From: Rhizobium sp. Q54
GTDB taxonomy: Bacteria > Pseudomonadota > Alphaproteobacteria > Rhizobiales > Xanthobacteraceae
DNA length: 64,000 bases
NCBI GenBank assembly: GCA_945907045.1
Contig: CAMDSH010000001.1
Location: forward strand, 62,001 to 126,000
Reading direction: 5' to 3'
Program-made: the position numbers and the translations under genes
The notes under the pieces: model-generated
Databases searched by the model: none
The model's input: the letters and a program-made list of their open reading frames with translations, nothing else
What the model was told of the DNA's origin: nothing
Shown here: positions 48,925 through 57,303 of the stretch, piece after piece
How positions within the stretch are numbered: position 1 is the stretch's first letter
Layout: each line of letters opens with the position of its first letter

Positions 48925-49755
48925 TTATGCCGCTTTCGCCGGCCAGTTGTGGCGCTCGCCGCTTGCAAAACGTATCCAGGCGAACAGCGCATCGTAAACC
49001 ATGAAGCCGCGCCGCAGCAGTCCATGATCGTCGTCACCGGCAAGCTCCGACAGGCCGAGCGAGATGGCATGCAGGCCCGCGGCTTCCGGCGCGATGTCGG
49101 GCCGTGCGGTGTCGGCGCCGCGCACGATCAGCGCCAGTTTCGCCAGCGAAGGCTCGCTCTCCAGACCGAACAATTTAAGCATGGTGTCGAAGCTGCAGCG
49201 CGGGCCTTCGTGGCTCAGCTCGACGCCTTCGATGTCGAAGGGGATGCCGCCGGTCTCTTTTGCAACGTTGGGAACTTCGGGCGGATCGACGAACAGGATT
49301 TTTGCTTCCGGGTCGAGGAAGCGCCGGATCAGCCAGGGACACGCCACGCGATCAATTTTCGGCCGCCGGCGCGTCACCCAGATGCTCGGGCGGTTTGGCG
49401 CGAAACGGCCGAGCGCCGCCTTATCGACCAGCGGCAGCTTGGCTTCGCTCCAGCCGGCATAACCGCCGGTAAGCACGCTGGCGTTAAGCCCGCGTGCGCG
49501 CAGATCGGCGGCGATTGACTGACTAATTTCGTGACCGGCCTTGCAGGCGACAACGATAGCGCGTTTTGGATCGAGCGCTGGTGTCCACTCGGCAAGGCTC
49601 TGCGGCTCGCGCCGCATCGCCGCCGGAAGCAAATCCGGCGCGCTCTTGAAGGCATCGACGCGGCGGACATCGAGAACTTGCGGCGTGTTGGGTGTGCCGA
49701 TAAGCCGCCAGAGTTCTTCCGGCGTGATGAAATAGTTTGCGGTGATGTTTTTCAT
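48925..49755 (-). CDS. Rhodanese-ChrB fusion protein
   Basis: 276 aa. Residues about 8-112 form a rhodanese domain with active-site loop CKAGHEIS (Cys71) and the ending LTGGYAGW. Residues about 125-276 are a ChrB C-terminal domain: WVTRRRPKIDRVACPWLIRRFLDPEAKILFV, FDIEGVELSHEGPRCSFDTML and the late HGLLRRGFMVYDALFAWIRFA. ChrB-type domains assist or regulate chromate resistance. The join to a persulfide-carrying domain is less common than the plain form. The start overlaps the TauE gene stop by four bases; extension upstream in the same frame runs antisense-like through TauE and is rejected. Confidence 0.9.
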   Translation of the reverse strand: MKNITANYFITPEELWRLIGTPNTPQVLDVRRVDAFKSAPDLLPAAMRREPQSLAEWTPALDPKRAIVVACKAGHEISQSIAADLRARGLNASVLTGGYAGWSEAKLPLVDKAALGRFAPNRPSIWVTRRRPKIDRVACPWLIRRFLDPEAKILFVDPPEVPNVAKETGGIPFDIEGVELSHEGPRCSFDTMLKLFGLESEPSLAKLALIVRGADTARPDIAPEAAGLHAISLGLSELAGDDDHGLLRRGFMVYDALFAWIRFASGERHNWPAKAA

Positions 49756-50495
49756 TGCGGCACCAGCGCGGGAACGATGAGGAAAATTCCGGAGATCAGC
49801 AACAGCACGAGAATGACCTTGCGGAATGCCGCATCGTCGAGTTTTCCATAGAGCTTTATCCCCACCCACAAGCCAAGCAGCAGTGCCGGCAAACCGAGGA
49901 AGAAGAGTTTGATAACATCGAGGTTGAACAGATGGCCTGCCGCGGCGAACGTCAGCGTCGTCGTCGCCATGGTGATGAATATCACCGGCTGAAACACGGC
50001 GCGCTGCGCGTCCTTCGAGCCGCCGCCAAGCTGGCACCAGATCGTGACGATGACGCCGCCGAGCCCGGTCAGGCCGCCAAGCAGACCATTGAGGAAACCC
50101 ATGCCGGTATCGATGGGCTGGTTTGACTCGACCGGTGTGAATGCCGGGCGCAAAAGGTTGTACGCGCTGTAAGCCACCAGCAACACGCCGACGCCGGTGC
50201 GGATGTGCGCCGGATTGATGTAGGTGAGCAAATAAGCGCCCAGCGGAACGCCGACGGCGCCGCCGATGACGAAAGGCAACAGCCGCCGCCACTGCAGGGC
50301 ATGGCGCACTTTCCAGATCCCGTAGGCCTGATTCACGACGCCATAGGCGGCGATCAGCACCGCGGTCTGCAATGGCGTGATGATGTGCAACCACACGCCC
50401 GATACGACCAGTCCCGCCGCGAAGCCTGCGATCCCGGTGGTCAAGCCGCCGAAAAATGTAGATAGGAGGAAAAGTGCAATTGTGATGCCATCCAT
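49752..50495 (-). CDS. Sulfite exporter TauE/SafE family protein
   Basis: 247 aa membrane protein of eight or so helices with TauE/SafE hallmarks: an N-terminal FFGGLTTGIAGFAAGLVVSG and the internal repeat GLLGGLTGLGGVIVTIWCQ. Family members export sulfite, sulfoacetate or related anions. GGGGAGAG precedes the ATG at 50495. It is first in the chromate unit. Combined with the rhodanese domain of the next gene, it points to sulfur-anion as well as chromate handling; the two anions share transporters. Its 150-base upstream gap has a six-base stem (AGGGGA/TCCCCT at 50550-50571) and a GATGG/CCATC hairpin. Confidence 0.9.
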   Translation of the reverse strand: MDGITIALFLLSTFFGGLTTGIAGFAAGLVVSGVWLHIITPLQTAVLIAAYGVVNQAYGIWKVRHALQWRRLLPFVIGGAVGVPLGAYLLTYINPAHIRTGVGVLLVAYSAYNLLRPAFTPVESNQPIDTGMGFLNGLLGGLTGLGGVIVTIWCQLGGGSKDAQRAVFQPVIFITMATTTLTFAAAGHLFNLDVIKLFFLGLPALLLGLWVGIKLYGKLDDAAFRKVILVLLLISGIFLIVPALVPQ

Positions 50496-50645
50496 GGGTC
50501 TCTCCCCATAAAGAGGTGACCAGCACTTGGATGGATGGCTACCATCTCGAGGGGAGGCTGCTTCTTCCCCTGTGATCGCAGTATATCATCGCAACGTGGA
50601 TGCACAATGCCGCCTGTGAAAACGGCGGAGGTTTAGGGACGAAGC

Positions 50646-51401
50646 ATGCCCAACAAGATCGATCTCGGCGGCCGCTTTGCTGTCGTCACCGGCGGCGCGC
50701 AAGGCATCGGCCGCGCCATCGTCGAGCGCTTTCTGGATTCCGGCGCGGCGGTGGCGATCTGGGACCGCGATCTCAAGTTCGCGGAGAAAACCGCCGCCGA
50801 ACTCAAGAGCAAAGGCAAAGTCGCGGCCTTCGCGGCTGACGTCACGAAATCCGCCGATGTCGAGCGCGCGCGCGATGCGACGCTGAAGGCTTTCGGCCGC
50901 ATCGACATTCTCGTGAACAACGCGGGTATCTCCGGCCCGAACGTGAAGACCTGGGATTATCCGCTCGACGCGTGGCGCGAGGTAATGTCGATCAATCTCG
51001 ATGGCGTGTTCCATTGCTGCCGCGCGCTCGCGCCTGCGATGATCGCGCAGAATTACGGGCGCATCGTCAACATCGCCTCCATCGCGGGCAAGGAAGGCAA
51101 CCCGAACGCGCCGGCCTATTCCGCCTCGAAAGCCGGTGTCATCGCGCTCACCAAGTCGCTCGGCAAGGAACTGGCGTCCTACGATATCGCGGTGAACTGC
51201 CTTACGCCGGCGGCGGCGCGCACCGCGATCTTTGACCAGATGAGCCAGGAACACATCGACTTCATGCTGTCGAAAATTCCGCGCGGGCGTTTTGTCGCGG
51301 TGGAGGAAATCGCCGCGCTTGTAGCGTTCTGCGCCTCGGCGGATTGCTCGTTCTCGACCGGCGCGGTGTTCGACATTTCCGGCGGGCGGGCGACCTATTG
51401 A
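50646..51401 (+). CDS. Short-chain dehydrogenase/reductase (FabG-like)
   Basis: 251 aa classical SDR. TGGAQGIG at residues 13-20 binds NAD(P); NNAG near residue 93; the catalytic set is Ser in IVNIASIAG, Tyr and Lys in YSASKAG. Single-gene FabG homologues outside fatty-acid clusters reduce or oxidise many alcohols. AGGGACGAAGC precedes the ATG. Its stop overlaps the TTG start of the DMT exporter. Substrate unknown. Confidence 0.92.
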   Translation: MPNKIDLGGRFAVVTGGAQGIGRAIVERFLDSGAAVAIWDRDLKFAEKTAAELKSKGKVAAFAADVTKSADVERARDATLKAFGRIDILVNNAGISGPNVKTWDYPLDAWREVMSINLDGVFHCCRALAPAMIAQNYGRIVNIASIAGKEGNPNAPAYSASKAGVIALTKSLGKELASYDIAVNCLTPAAARTAIFDQMSQEHIDFMLSKIPRGRFVAVEEIAALVAFCASADCSFSTGAVFDISGGRATY

Positions 51402-52309
51402 GCGACGCCACACAGCAACGCCGCAATCGCCTGCACGGCATCGCGTTGATGATCGTGACGGTGATGTGTTTTGCTTGTCTCGACGCGACGGCGAAATATC
51501 TCAACCACCACATGGATACGATGCAGGTGGTGTGGGCGCGTTATGCCGGCGGCTTCGTGCTTGCGCTGATTTTGTCCAATCCGGTGTCAAAACCGGCGCT
51601 GATGCGCACCTCGCGTCCGTGGCTGCAAGTCGTGCGCTCGATACTTCTGCTCGGCTCGACGCTGTTTAATTTCCTCGCGCTGCGCTGGCTGCAGCTCGAC
51701 GAAGCGATGTCGATTTTATTCTCAACGCCGTTTCTGGTGGCGGTGCTGTCCGGCCCGATGCTGGGAGAATGGGTCGGCTGGCGGCGCTGGATCGCGATCT
51801 GCGCGGGATTCACCGGCGTGCTGCTGGTGACGCGGCCCGGCTTCGGCGGCATTCATCCTGCCGCGCTACTCTCGGTCGCGTCGGTGTTTTGCTACGCGAC
51901 CTACATCATCTCTACCCGCGTTTTGTCGCGCACGGATTCCAGCGAGACCACGCTGTTCTACTCAAACTTGGTCGGCGCCGTGGTGATGACGCTGATCGTG
52001 CCGTTCGTATGGACGACGCCGCACGGCACGCTCATCATTGCGCTGATGGTGGTGCTCGGCGCCTTGGGCAGCATCGGGCATTATCTGCTCATCATCGCCC
52101 ACCGGCTGGCGCCGCCCGCGGTGCTGGCGCCCTTCATGTACACGCAGCTCGTGTGGGTCGTCGCGCTCGGCTATTTCGTCTTCGGGGATCTGCCGACGCA
52201 CTGGACCCTGGCCGGGGCCGTCATCGTGGTCGCGTCCGGGCTATATTTGCTGCATCGGGAGCGCCTGGTGGGCAAGGCGGTCACCGCCACCGGCACCGTC
52301 ATCGAATAG
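51398..52309 (+). CDS. DMT-superfamily (EamA) transporter
   Basis: 303 aa with about ten helices in two EamA repeats, for example LMIVTVMCFACLDATAKYL in the first and LSVASVFCYATYIISTRVLS in the second. These usually export amino acids or metabolites. The start is taken as TTG at 51398, overlapping the SDR stop (TTGA); no in-frame ATG exists between it and the first helix (ATG in ALMIV is internal). The frame also opens upstream inside the SDR gene, which is rejected. Coupled translation with the SDR suggests a shared metabolite. Confidence 0.88.
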   Translation: MSDATQQRRNRLHGIALMIVTVMCFACLDATAKYLNHHMDTMQVVWARYAGGFVLALILSNPVSKPALMRTSRPWLQVVRSILLLGSTLFNFLALRWLQLDEAMSILFSTPFLVAVLSGPMLGEWVGWRRWIAICAGFTGVLLVTRPGFGGIHPAALLSVASVFCYATYIISTRVLSRTDSSETTLFYSNLVGAVVMTLIVPFVWTTPHGTLIIALMVVLGALGSIGHYLLIIAHRLAPPAVLAPFMYTQLVWVVALGYFVFGDLPTHWTLAGAVIVVASGLYLLHRERLVGKAVTATGTVIE

Positions 52310-52379
52310 AGAGTTGCGAGGCCTTCCGCATCGGCGCTAAGTTCCCTCAACCTAAAGCGTATTTCTTCGAGGACCCCTC

Positions 52380-53414
52380 ATGGCACGAATGAGCGACCGG
52401 GCGCCGGGCGCAGCCGGCTCCGGCTTGAATGACGATATTGGCGAGGAAAAACGGCTGGCGCTCTACCGCAGCCAGGTGGTCCTGCGCGAGGCGGAACAGC
52501 GCGCCTTCGATCTGTTCCTGCAGAACCTCGTGAAGGGAACCAGCCATCTCTCGCTCGGCCAGGAAGCCGTGGCCGCCGGTTTTGCCGAAGCGATGCAGAA
52601 GGGCGACTTGAGCTTCTGCACCTATCGCGGTCACGCGCATACGCTGGCGCGCGGGGTTCCGGTCGAGAAGGTACTGGGCGAACTGATGCAGCGCGACAAC
52701 GGCCTGATGCGCGGCAAAGGCGGCTCGATGCATCTCACCTCGGAAGAGCACGGCGTGATGGGTTCCTACGCCATCATCGGCGCGCATCTTCCCATCGCCT
52801 GCGGCGCCGCCTGGCGCGCGCAATACAAGGGCCACAAGGACGTGTCGGTCTGCTTCTTCGGCGACGGCACGACCAATATCGGCGCGTTCCACGAGGCGCT
52901 CAATTTCGCGGCGGTGTGGAAGCTCCCCGTCGTCTTCGTCTGCGAGAACAATCTCTACATGGAATACACGCCGATCGCCGACGTGACGGCTGTGCAGCAT
53001 CCCGCCGCCGACCGCGCATCGGCTTACGGTCTGGAGCGCATCGTCATCGACGGCAACGATGCCGATGTGGTCTATCGCGAGGCGCAGAAAGCCTATGCGA
53101 AGGCGCGCGCCGGAAACGGCCCGTCGTTGATCGAGTGCATGACCTATCGTCACAGCGGACATTCGCGCGCGGACCCGGCGAAATACCGCCCCGAGGGCGA
53201 GCTGGAAAGGTGGAAGCTGCGCGATCCGATCAAGATTTACCGCGAGAGGCTGCTGCAATTCGGCGTCAGCGAAAAAACCATCGCCGATATCGACGCGCGC
53301 GTGCGGAAAGAAGTCGATGACGCGACCGAGGCCTGCAAGGCCGCGCCGATGCCGCCGCTCGATATTCTCACCACCGATGTCTACGCCGATGGAGGCTGGG
53401 CATGGCGGAATTGA
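52380..53414 (+). CDS. Thiamine-diphosphate dehydrogenase E1 alpha subunit (acetoin/pyruvate type)
   Basis: 344 aa. The ThDP motif is GDGTTNIGAFHEALNFAAVWKLPVVFVCENN; also present are RGHAHTLARG, GKGGSMHL and the phosphorylation-loop-like YRHSGHSRADPAKYR. Fits E1 alpha of pyruvate or acetoin dehydrogenase complexes. It overlaps the E1 beta gene by 13 bases. An E2 gene follows after an intervening aldehyde dehydrogenase; no E3 is in the window. Acetoin-type assignment is slightly favoured by the compact, non-central gene set, but the 2-oxoacid is not determined. Confidence 0.9.
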   Translation: MARMSDRAPGAAGSGLNDDIGEEKRLALYRSQVVLREAEQRAFDLFLQNLVKGTSHLSLGQEAVAAGFAEAMQKGDLSFCTYRGHAHTLARGVPVEKVLGELMQRDNGLMRGKGGSMHLTSEEHGVMGSYAIIGAHLPIACGAAWRAQYKGHKDVSVCFFGDGTTNIGAFHEALNFAAVWKLPVVFVCENNLYMEYTPIADVTAVQHPAADRASAYGLERIVIDGNDADVVYREAQKAYAKARAGNGPSLIECMTYRHSGHSRADPAKYRPEGELERWKLRDPIKIYRERLLQFGVSEKTIADIDARVRKEVDDATEACKAAPMPPLDILTTDVYADGGWAWRN

Positions 53415-54382
53415 CATATCGCGACGCCGTTGCTCGCGGCATCGCGCAGGAAATGACGCGCGATCCCGATGTCGTGTTCCTCGGTGAGGACGTTGGCAAG
53501 GCCGGCGGCGTGTTCAAGGCGACGGTGGGACTCTACGAGCAGTTCGGTCCGTTGCGCGTGCGCGACACCCCGATTTCCGAGCAGGCGATTTTGGGCGCGG
53601 CGATGGGCGCTGCGATGACGGGCCTGAAACCGATCGCCGAAATCATGTTCTCGGATTTTTTCGCGGTGTGCTTCGACTACATCGCCAACGAGTTTCCGAA
53701 AAGCCGCTACATGTCGAACGGGCAGACCAAATGTCCGCTGGTGGTCCGCACCGGCAACGGCGCGGGCTCGCGCTTCGGCGCGCAGCATTCCCAGAGCGTC
53801 GAGAACTGGTGCATGATGATTCCGGGTTTGAAGGTCGTTGCGCCTTCGACGCCGCGCGATGTCATTGGCCTGATGGCCGCGGCGGTGCGCGATCCCGATC
53901 CGGTGATCTTCTTCGAGCACAAGTCGCTGTATGCGACGAAGGGCGAAGTTCCCGACGGCGAAATCGTCGACACGCTTGGCACCGCCAAGATCGTTCGTCC
54001 CGGCAAGGATGCGACCATCATCGCGCTGGCGCTGATGGTGCCGCGCGCCAACGAGGCGGCGAACCGGCTGAAGGCGGAACACGGCATCGACTGCGAAGTT
54101 GTTGACGTGAGGTCGCTGGTGCCGCTCGACACGCAGACGATTTTGGGTTCGGTCGCGAAAACCAACCGGCTGTTCACGGTCGAGGAAAATCCGCGGCTGT
54201 GCGGCTGGGGCGCCGAGATTGTCTCTATCGTGGCAGACGAAGCGTTCTACGATCTCGACGGGCCGCCGGTGCGCATCACCACGCCACACATTCCGCTGCC
54301 CGCCGCCGACATTCTGGAAGACATCGTGTTGCCGACGCCGGACCGGATCGTCGAGACGGTGAAGCGTTCGCTCGGCAGCTGA
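53402..54382 (+). CDS. 2-oxoacid dehydrogenase E1 beta subunit
   Basis: 326 aa transketolase-like subunit. FLGEDVGKAGGVFKATVGLYEQFG is the standard opening, with DTPISEQAILGAAMGAAMTGLKPIAEIMFSDF next and GAGSRFGAQHSQSVE in the active-site region; the C-terminal domain has VDVRSLVPLDTQTI. It forms the alpha2-beta2 E1 with the upstream gene, whose end it overlaps by 13 bases, indicating coupled 1:1 synthesis. Confidence 0.93.
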   Translation: MAELTYRDAVARGIAQEMTRDPDVVFLGEDVGKAGGVFKATVGLYEQFGPLRVRDTPISEQAILGAAMGAAMTGLKPIAEIMFSDFFAVCFDYIANEFPKSRYMSNGQTKCPLVVRTGNGAGSRFGAQHSQSVENWCMMIPGLKVVAPSTPRDVIGLMAAAVRDPDPVIFFEHKSLYATKGEVPDGEIVDTLGTAKIVRPGKDATIIALALMVPRANEAANRLKAEHGIDCEVVDVRSLVPLDTQTILGSVAKTNRLFTVEENPRLCGWGAEIVSIVADEAFYDLDGPPVRITTPHIPLPAADILEDIVLPTPDRIVETVKRSLGS

Positions 54383-54399
54383 GTAAAAGGATTAGCGTC

Positions 54400-55851
54400 A
54401 TGTACGACAACCTGCTCGCCAATGTTCCGACCGATCTGTGGATCGGCGGCAAATGGAAAAAGTCGTCCGACAACGCCCGCTTCGACGTGATCGATCCGGC
54501 GACCGAGCAGAAGATAGCCTCGGTCGCGAGCGCTTCAGTCGATGACGCCAAGGCGGCGCTGGACGCGGCGCAGGCTGCGTTTGGCCCCTGGGCCGCGAAG
54601 AAACCGCGCGAGCGCGGCGAGATTCTGCGCAAGGCCTACGAGCTGATCATGCGCGACTCCGAGCGGCTGGCGAAACTCATCACCATCGAGAACGGCAAGG
54701 CGCTGTCGGATTCGCGCGGCGAGGTGGCCTATGCGGCCGAGTTCTTCCGCTGGTACGCGGAGGAAGGTGTGCGCAATCTCGGAGTCAACGGCGTTGCGCC
54801 GTCGTCGGGAGCTCGCATCTTCGTGCACCATAAACCGGCCGGCATCGCCGTGCTGGTGACGCCGTGGAATTTCCCCGCCGCGATGGCGACCCGCAAAATA
54901 GGTCCCGCGCTTGCCGCGGGCTGTCCTGTGGTGCTCAAGCCCGCCTCCGAGACGCCGCTCACGATGCTGGCGCTGATGCCGATTCTGGAAGAAGCGGGCG
55001 TGCCCGCCGGTGTCGTCAATGTCATTCCGTCGCGCCGTTCAGGCCCGGTCGTCGACGCCATGCTGCATGACCCGCGTGTGCGCGTCGTATCTTTCACCGG
55101 CTCGACTGAAGTCGGCCGCAAGCTGCTGCATAGCGCCGCCGATCAGGTGCTCAAGACCGCGATGGAGCTTGGCGGCAATGCGCCGTTCATCGTGTTCGAG
55201 GACGCCGACATCGACGCCGCCATCGACGGCGCGATGATCGCCAAGATGCGCAACATGGGCGAAGCCTGCACGGCGGCAAACCGTTTCTACGTGCACGAAA
55301 AAGTGCACGACGAATTCGCGAAGAAGCTCACCACCAAGATGGGCTCGCTGAAGATGGGCAACGGCCTCGACGACGGCGTGGCGCTCGGACCCCTCGTCAA
55401 CGCCGAAGGCCGCGACAAGGTGGTCGAGCTGGTCGAGGACGCGTTGAGCAAGGGCGCGAAGATTTTGACCGGCGGCAAGCGCCCGGAGGGCGCAGGCTAT
55501 TTCTATCCAGCGACGGTGCTCTCCAACGTGCCCGACAACGCCAAGATGCTGAACGAAGAAATCTTCGGGCCGGTCGCTTCGCTGCAGACTTTCAAGGATG
55601 AGGCGGAAGTCATCAAGCGCGCCAACGACACGGAATACGGCCTCGTTGCCTATCTCTACACGAAGGATTTGGGCCGGGGGATGCGCGTATCGGAAAAACT
55701 CGACTTCGGCATGATCGGCCTCAACCGCGGCCTCGTCTCCGATCCGGCTGCGCCGTTCGGCGGCATGAAGCAGTCCGGTGTCGGCCGCGAGGGCGCGCAC
55801 GAAGGGTTGATGGAGTTTCTTGAGACGCAATACATTTCGCTGAATTGGTGA
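54400..55851 (+). CDS. NAD(P)-dependent aldehyde dehydrogenase (succinate-semialdehyde type)
   Basis: 483 aa. Coenzyme and catalytic features: TPWNFPAAMATRKIGPALAAGC, FTGSTEVGRKLL, the general base Glu in MELGGNAPFIVF and the nucleophile Cys in MGEACTAANRFYVH. Length and sequence match GabD-type succinate-semialdehyde dehydrogenases, but other semialdehydes are possible. AAAGGATT precedes the ATG at 54400; longer frames run into E1 beta. It sits between the E1 and E2 genes, so it may oxidise an aldehyde made in the same pathway. It could also replace the missing BoxD, though it is far from the box genes. Confidence 0.9.
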   Translation: MYDNLLANVPTDLWIGGKWKKSSDNARFDVIDPATEQKIASVASASVDDAKAALDAAQAAFGPWAAKKPRERGEILRKAYELIMRDSERLAKLITIENGKALSDSRGEVAYAAEFFRWYAEEGVRNLGVNGVAPSSGARIFVHHKPAGIAVLVTPWNFPAAMATRKIGPALAAGCPVVLKPASETPLTMLALMPILEEAGVPAGVVNVIPSRRSGPVVDAMLHDPRVRVVSFTGSTEVGRKLLHSAADQVLKTAMELGGNAPFIVFEDADIDAAIDGAMIAKMRNMGEACTAANRFYVHEKVHDEFAKKLTTKMGSLKMGNGLDDGVALGPLVNAEGRDKVVELVEDALSKGAKILTGGKRPEGAGYFYPATVLSNVPDNAKMLNEEIFGPVASLQTFKDEAEVIKRANDTEYGLVAYLYTKDLGRGMRVSEKLDFGMIGLNRGLVSDPAAPFGGMKQSGVGREGAHEGLMEFLETQYISLNW

Positions 55852-55857
55852 TGCGAT

Positions 55858-55940
55858 GTCATCGCCCGGCTTGACCGGGCGATCCAGTAGTCACCGAATG
55901 GTCAGTGGTTACTGGATGCCCCGCCTTCGCGGGGCATGAC
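55858..55940. repeat. REP-like palindromic element, family 2 diverged copy
   Basis: The left arm (GTCATCGCCCGGCTTGACCGGGCGATCC, from 55858) and right arm (GGATGCCCCGCC..GGGGCATGAC, to 55940) each form a hairpin and share the outer GTCAT/ATGAC ends with the copies at 6232 and 30468. A central TAGTCACCG/TGGTTACT symmetry joins them. The element lies between the aldehyde dehydrogenase and E2 genes, and supplies the ATG at 55936 that would otherwise be taken as the E2 start. Confidence 0.82.
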
Positions 55941-55959
55941 AAAAAGGCAGGGGATTTGC

Positions 55960-57273
55960 GTGGACGTTTTGATGCCACAGCTCGGCGAGACCGTTGCTGA
56001 AGGCAAGGTCACGAAATGGTTCAAGTCGGTGGGCGACAAGGTCGCCCCCGGCGATAACCTGTTCGAGATCGAAACCGACAAGACCTCGATGGAAGTGCCG
56101 GCGACTTCGTCCGGCACGCTCACAGCGATTCATTTCGGCGTCGGCGAGGTGGCGAAAGTCGGCGCCGTCGTTGCGGTGATCGCGGGCAGCGGCGCTGCGG
56201 CGGCTCCGCAGGCGGCGGCGAAATCGCCCGCGGCGGCCACGTCCTCAAGGCTGCCGCCGATGACGCCGATGCAGGCAACGCAGGCCGCGCCAAGGTCGCG
56301 CACCATGCCGCTCGATCCCTGGCATGAAGTGAAAACGCCGGAGCGCAATTTTGGTCCCGCGAAACTGGCGAGCGGCGCGATGTCGACGCCGCTGGCGCGG
56401 CGGCTGGCGGGCGAGGGCGGCATCGATCCATCGAGCGTGAGCGGCTCAGGCCCGCACGGGCGCGTAATCGCGCGCGATGTCGAGGCCGCGCTCGGCGGTG
56501 GCGCGCGCATGAGTGCCGCGCCATCAGGTTCCTCCGCCGCGCAGGTGAAGGCGCTTTATGCCGACGTGCCGTACGACGAAGTGCCGCTCGATAACATGCG
56601 CCGCACGATTGCCAAGCGCCTGATCGAAGCGAAGCAGACCATTCCGCATTTTTATCTCACCGCCGATCTGGACGTCGATCGTTTAGTGGCGATGCGTGAG
56701 GAAGCCAACGCCGCCGCCCCGAAGGATCAAAACGGCCAGCCGGCATTCAAGCTTTCGCTCAACGATTTCATCATCAAGGCCTGGGCCTCGGCGTTGCAGC
56801 GCGTGCCCGCCGCCAACGCGGTGTGGGCGGAAGACCGTATCTTGCGTTTCCTGCATTCCGACATCGGCGTTGCCGTCGCCATCGACAACGGCCTGCTCAC
56901 GCCGGTAATACGCATGGCGGAAGCAAAATCGCTCACCATGATTTCCGCGGAGATGAACGACCTCGTCACGCGTGCGCGTGCGCGCAAGCTCAAGCCGAAC
57001 GAATATCAGGGCGGCGCCAGCGCGATCTCTAATTTGGGCATGTATGGCGTGCGCGAATTCTCCGCCATCATCAATCCGCCGCATGCCACCATCATCGCGG
57101 TCGGCGGTGCGCGGCGCCAGGCGGTGGAAACGGAAGACGGCGGCGTGAAATTCATCAGTCAGATGTCCGTCACGCTGTCATGCGATCATCGCGTGGTGGA
57201 CGGCGCGCTCGGCGCGCAGCTGCTCGCGGCGTTCAAGGGATTCATCGAGAAGCCGGTGACGGCGCTGGTGTAA
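55960..57273 (+). CDS. 2-oxoacid dehydrogenase E2 (dihydrolipoyl acyltransferase)
   Basis: 437 aa. One lipoyl domain (1-76; lipoylated Lys41 in ETDKTSME), an Ala/Pro/Thr-rich linker, a peripheral-subunit-binding domain (about 140-175; STPLARRLAGEGG...GPHGRVIARDV) and the catalytic core with SCDHRVVDG (His and Asp of the active site). Start GTG 55960 is chosen since it begins the MDVLMPQLGETVAEGK lipoyl domain and has AGGGG in front; the ATG at 55936 is inside a repeat. Completes an E1-E2 pair with the genes at 52380-54382; E3 must be supplied from another locus. Confidence 0.92.
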   Translation: MDVLMPQLGETVAEGKVTKWFKSVGDKVAPGDNLFEIETDKTSMEVPATSSGTLTAIHFGVGEVAKVGAVVAVIAGSGAAAAPQAAAKSPAAATSSRLPPMTPMQATQAAPRSRTMPLDPWHEVKTPERNFGPAKLASGAMSTPLARRLAGEGGIDPSSVSGSGPHGRVIARDVEAALGGGARMSAAPSGSSAAQVKALYADVPYDEVPLDNMRRTIAKRLIEAKQTIPHFYLTADLDVDRLVAMREEANAAAPKDQNGQPAFKLSLNDFIIKAWASALQRVPAANAVWAEDRILRFLHSDIGVAVAIDNGLLTPVIRMAEAKSLTMISAEMNDLVTRARARKLKPNEYQGGASAISNLGMYGVREFSAIINPPHATIIAVGGARRQAVETEDGGVKFISQMSVTLSCDHRVVDGALGAQLLAAFKGFIEKPVTALV

Positions 57274-57303
57274 CGGTTCTGAATTTTTGCAAGGAGAAGA
57301 ACA

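Noticed and set aside
48925-50526. 533-codon extension of the rhodanese-ChrB frame
   Set aside because: The upstream half runs in another frame through the TauE gene and has no rhodanese or ChrB similarity; the ATG at 49755 with four-base overlap is the natural start.
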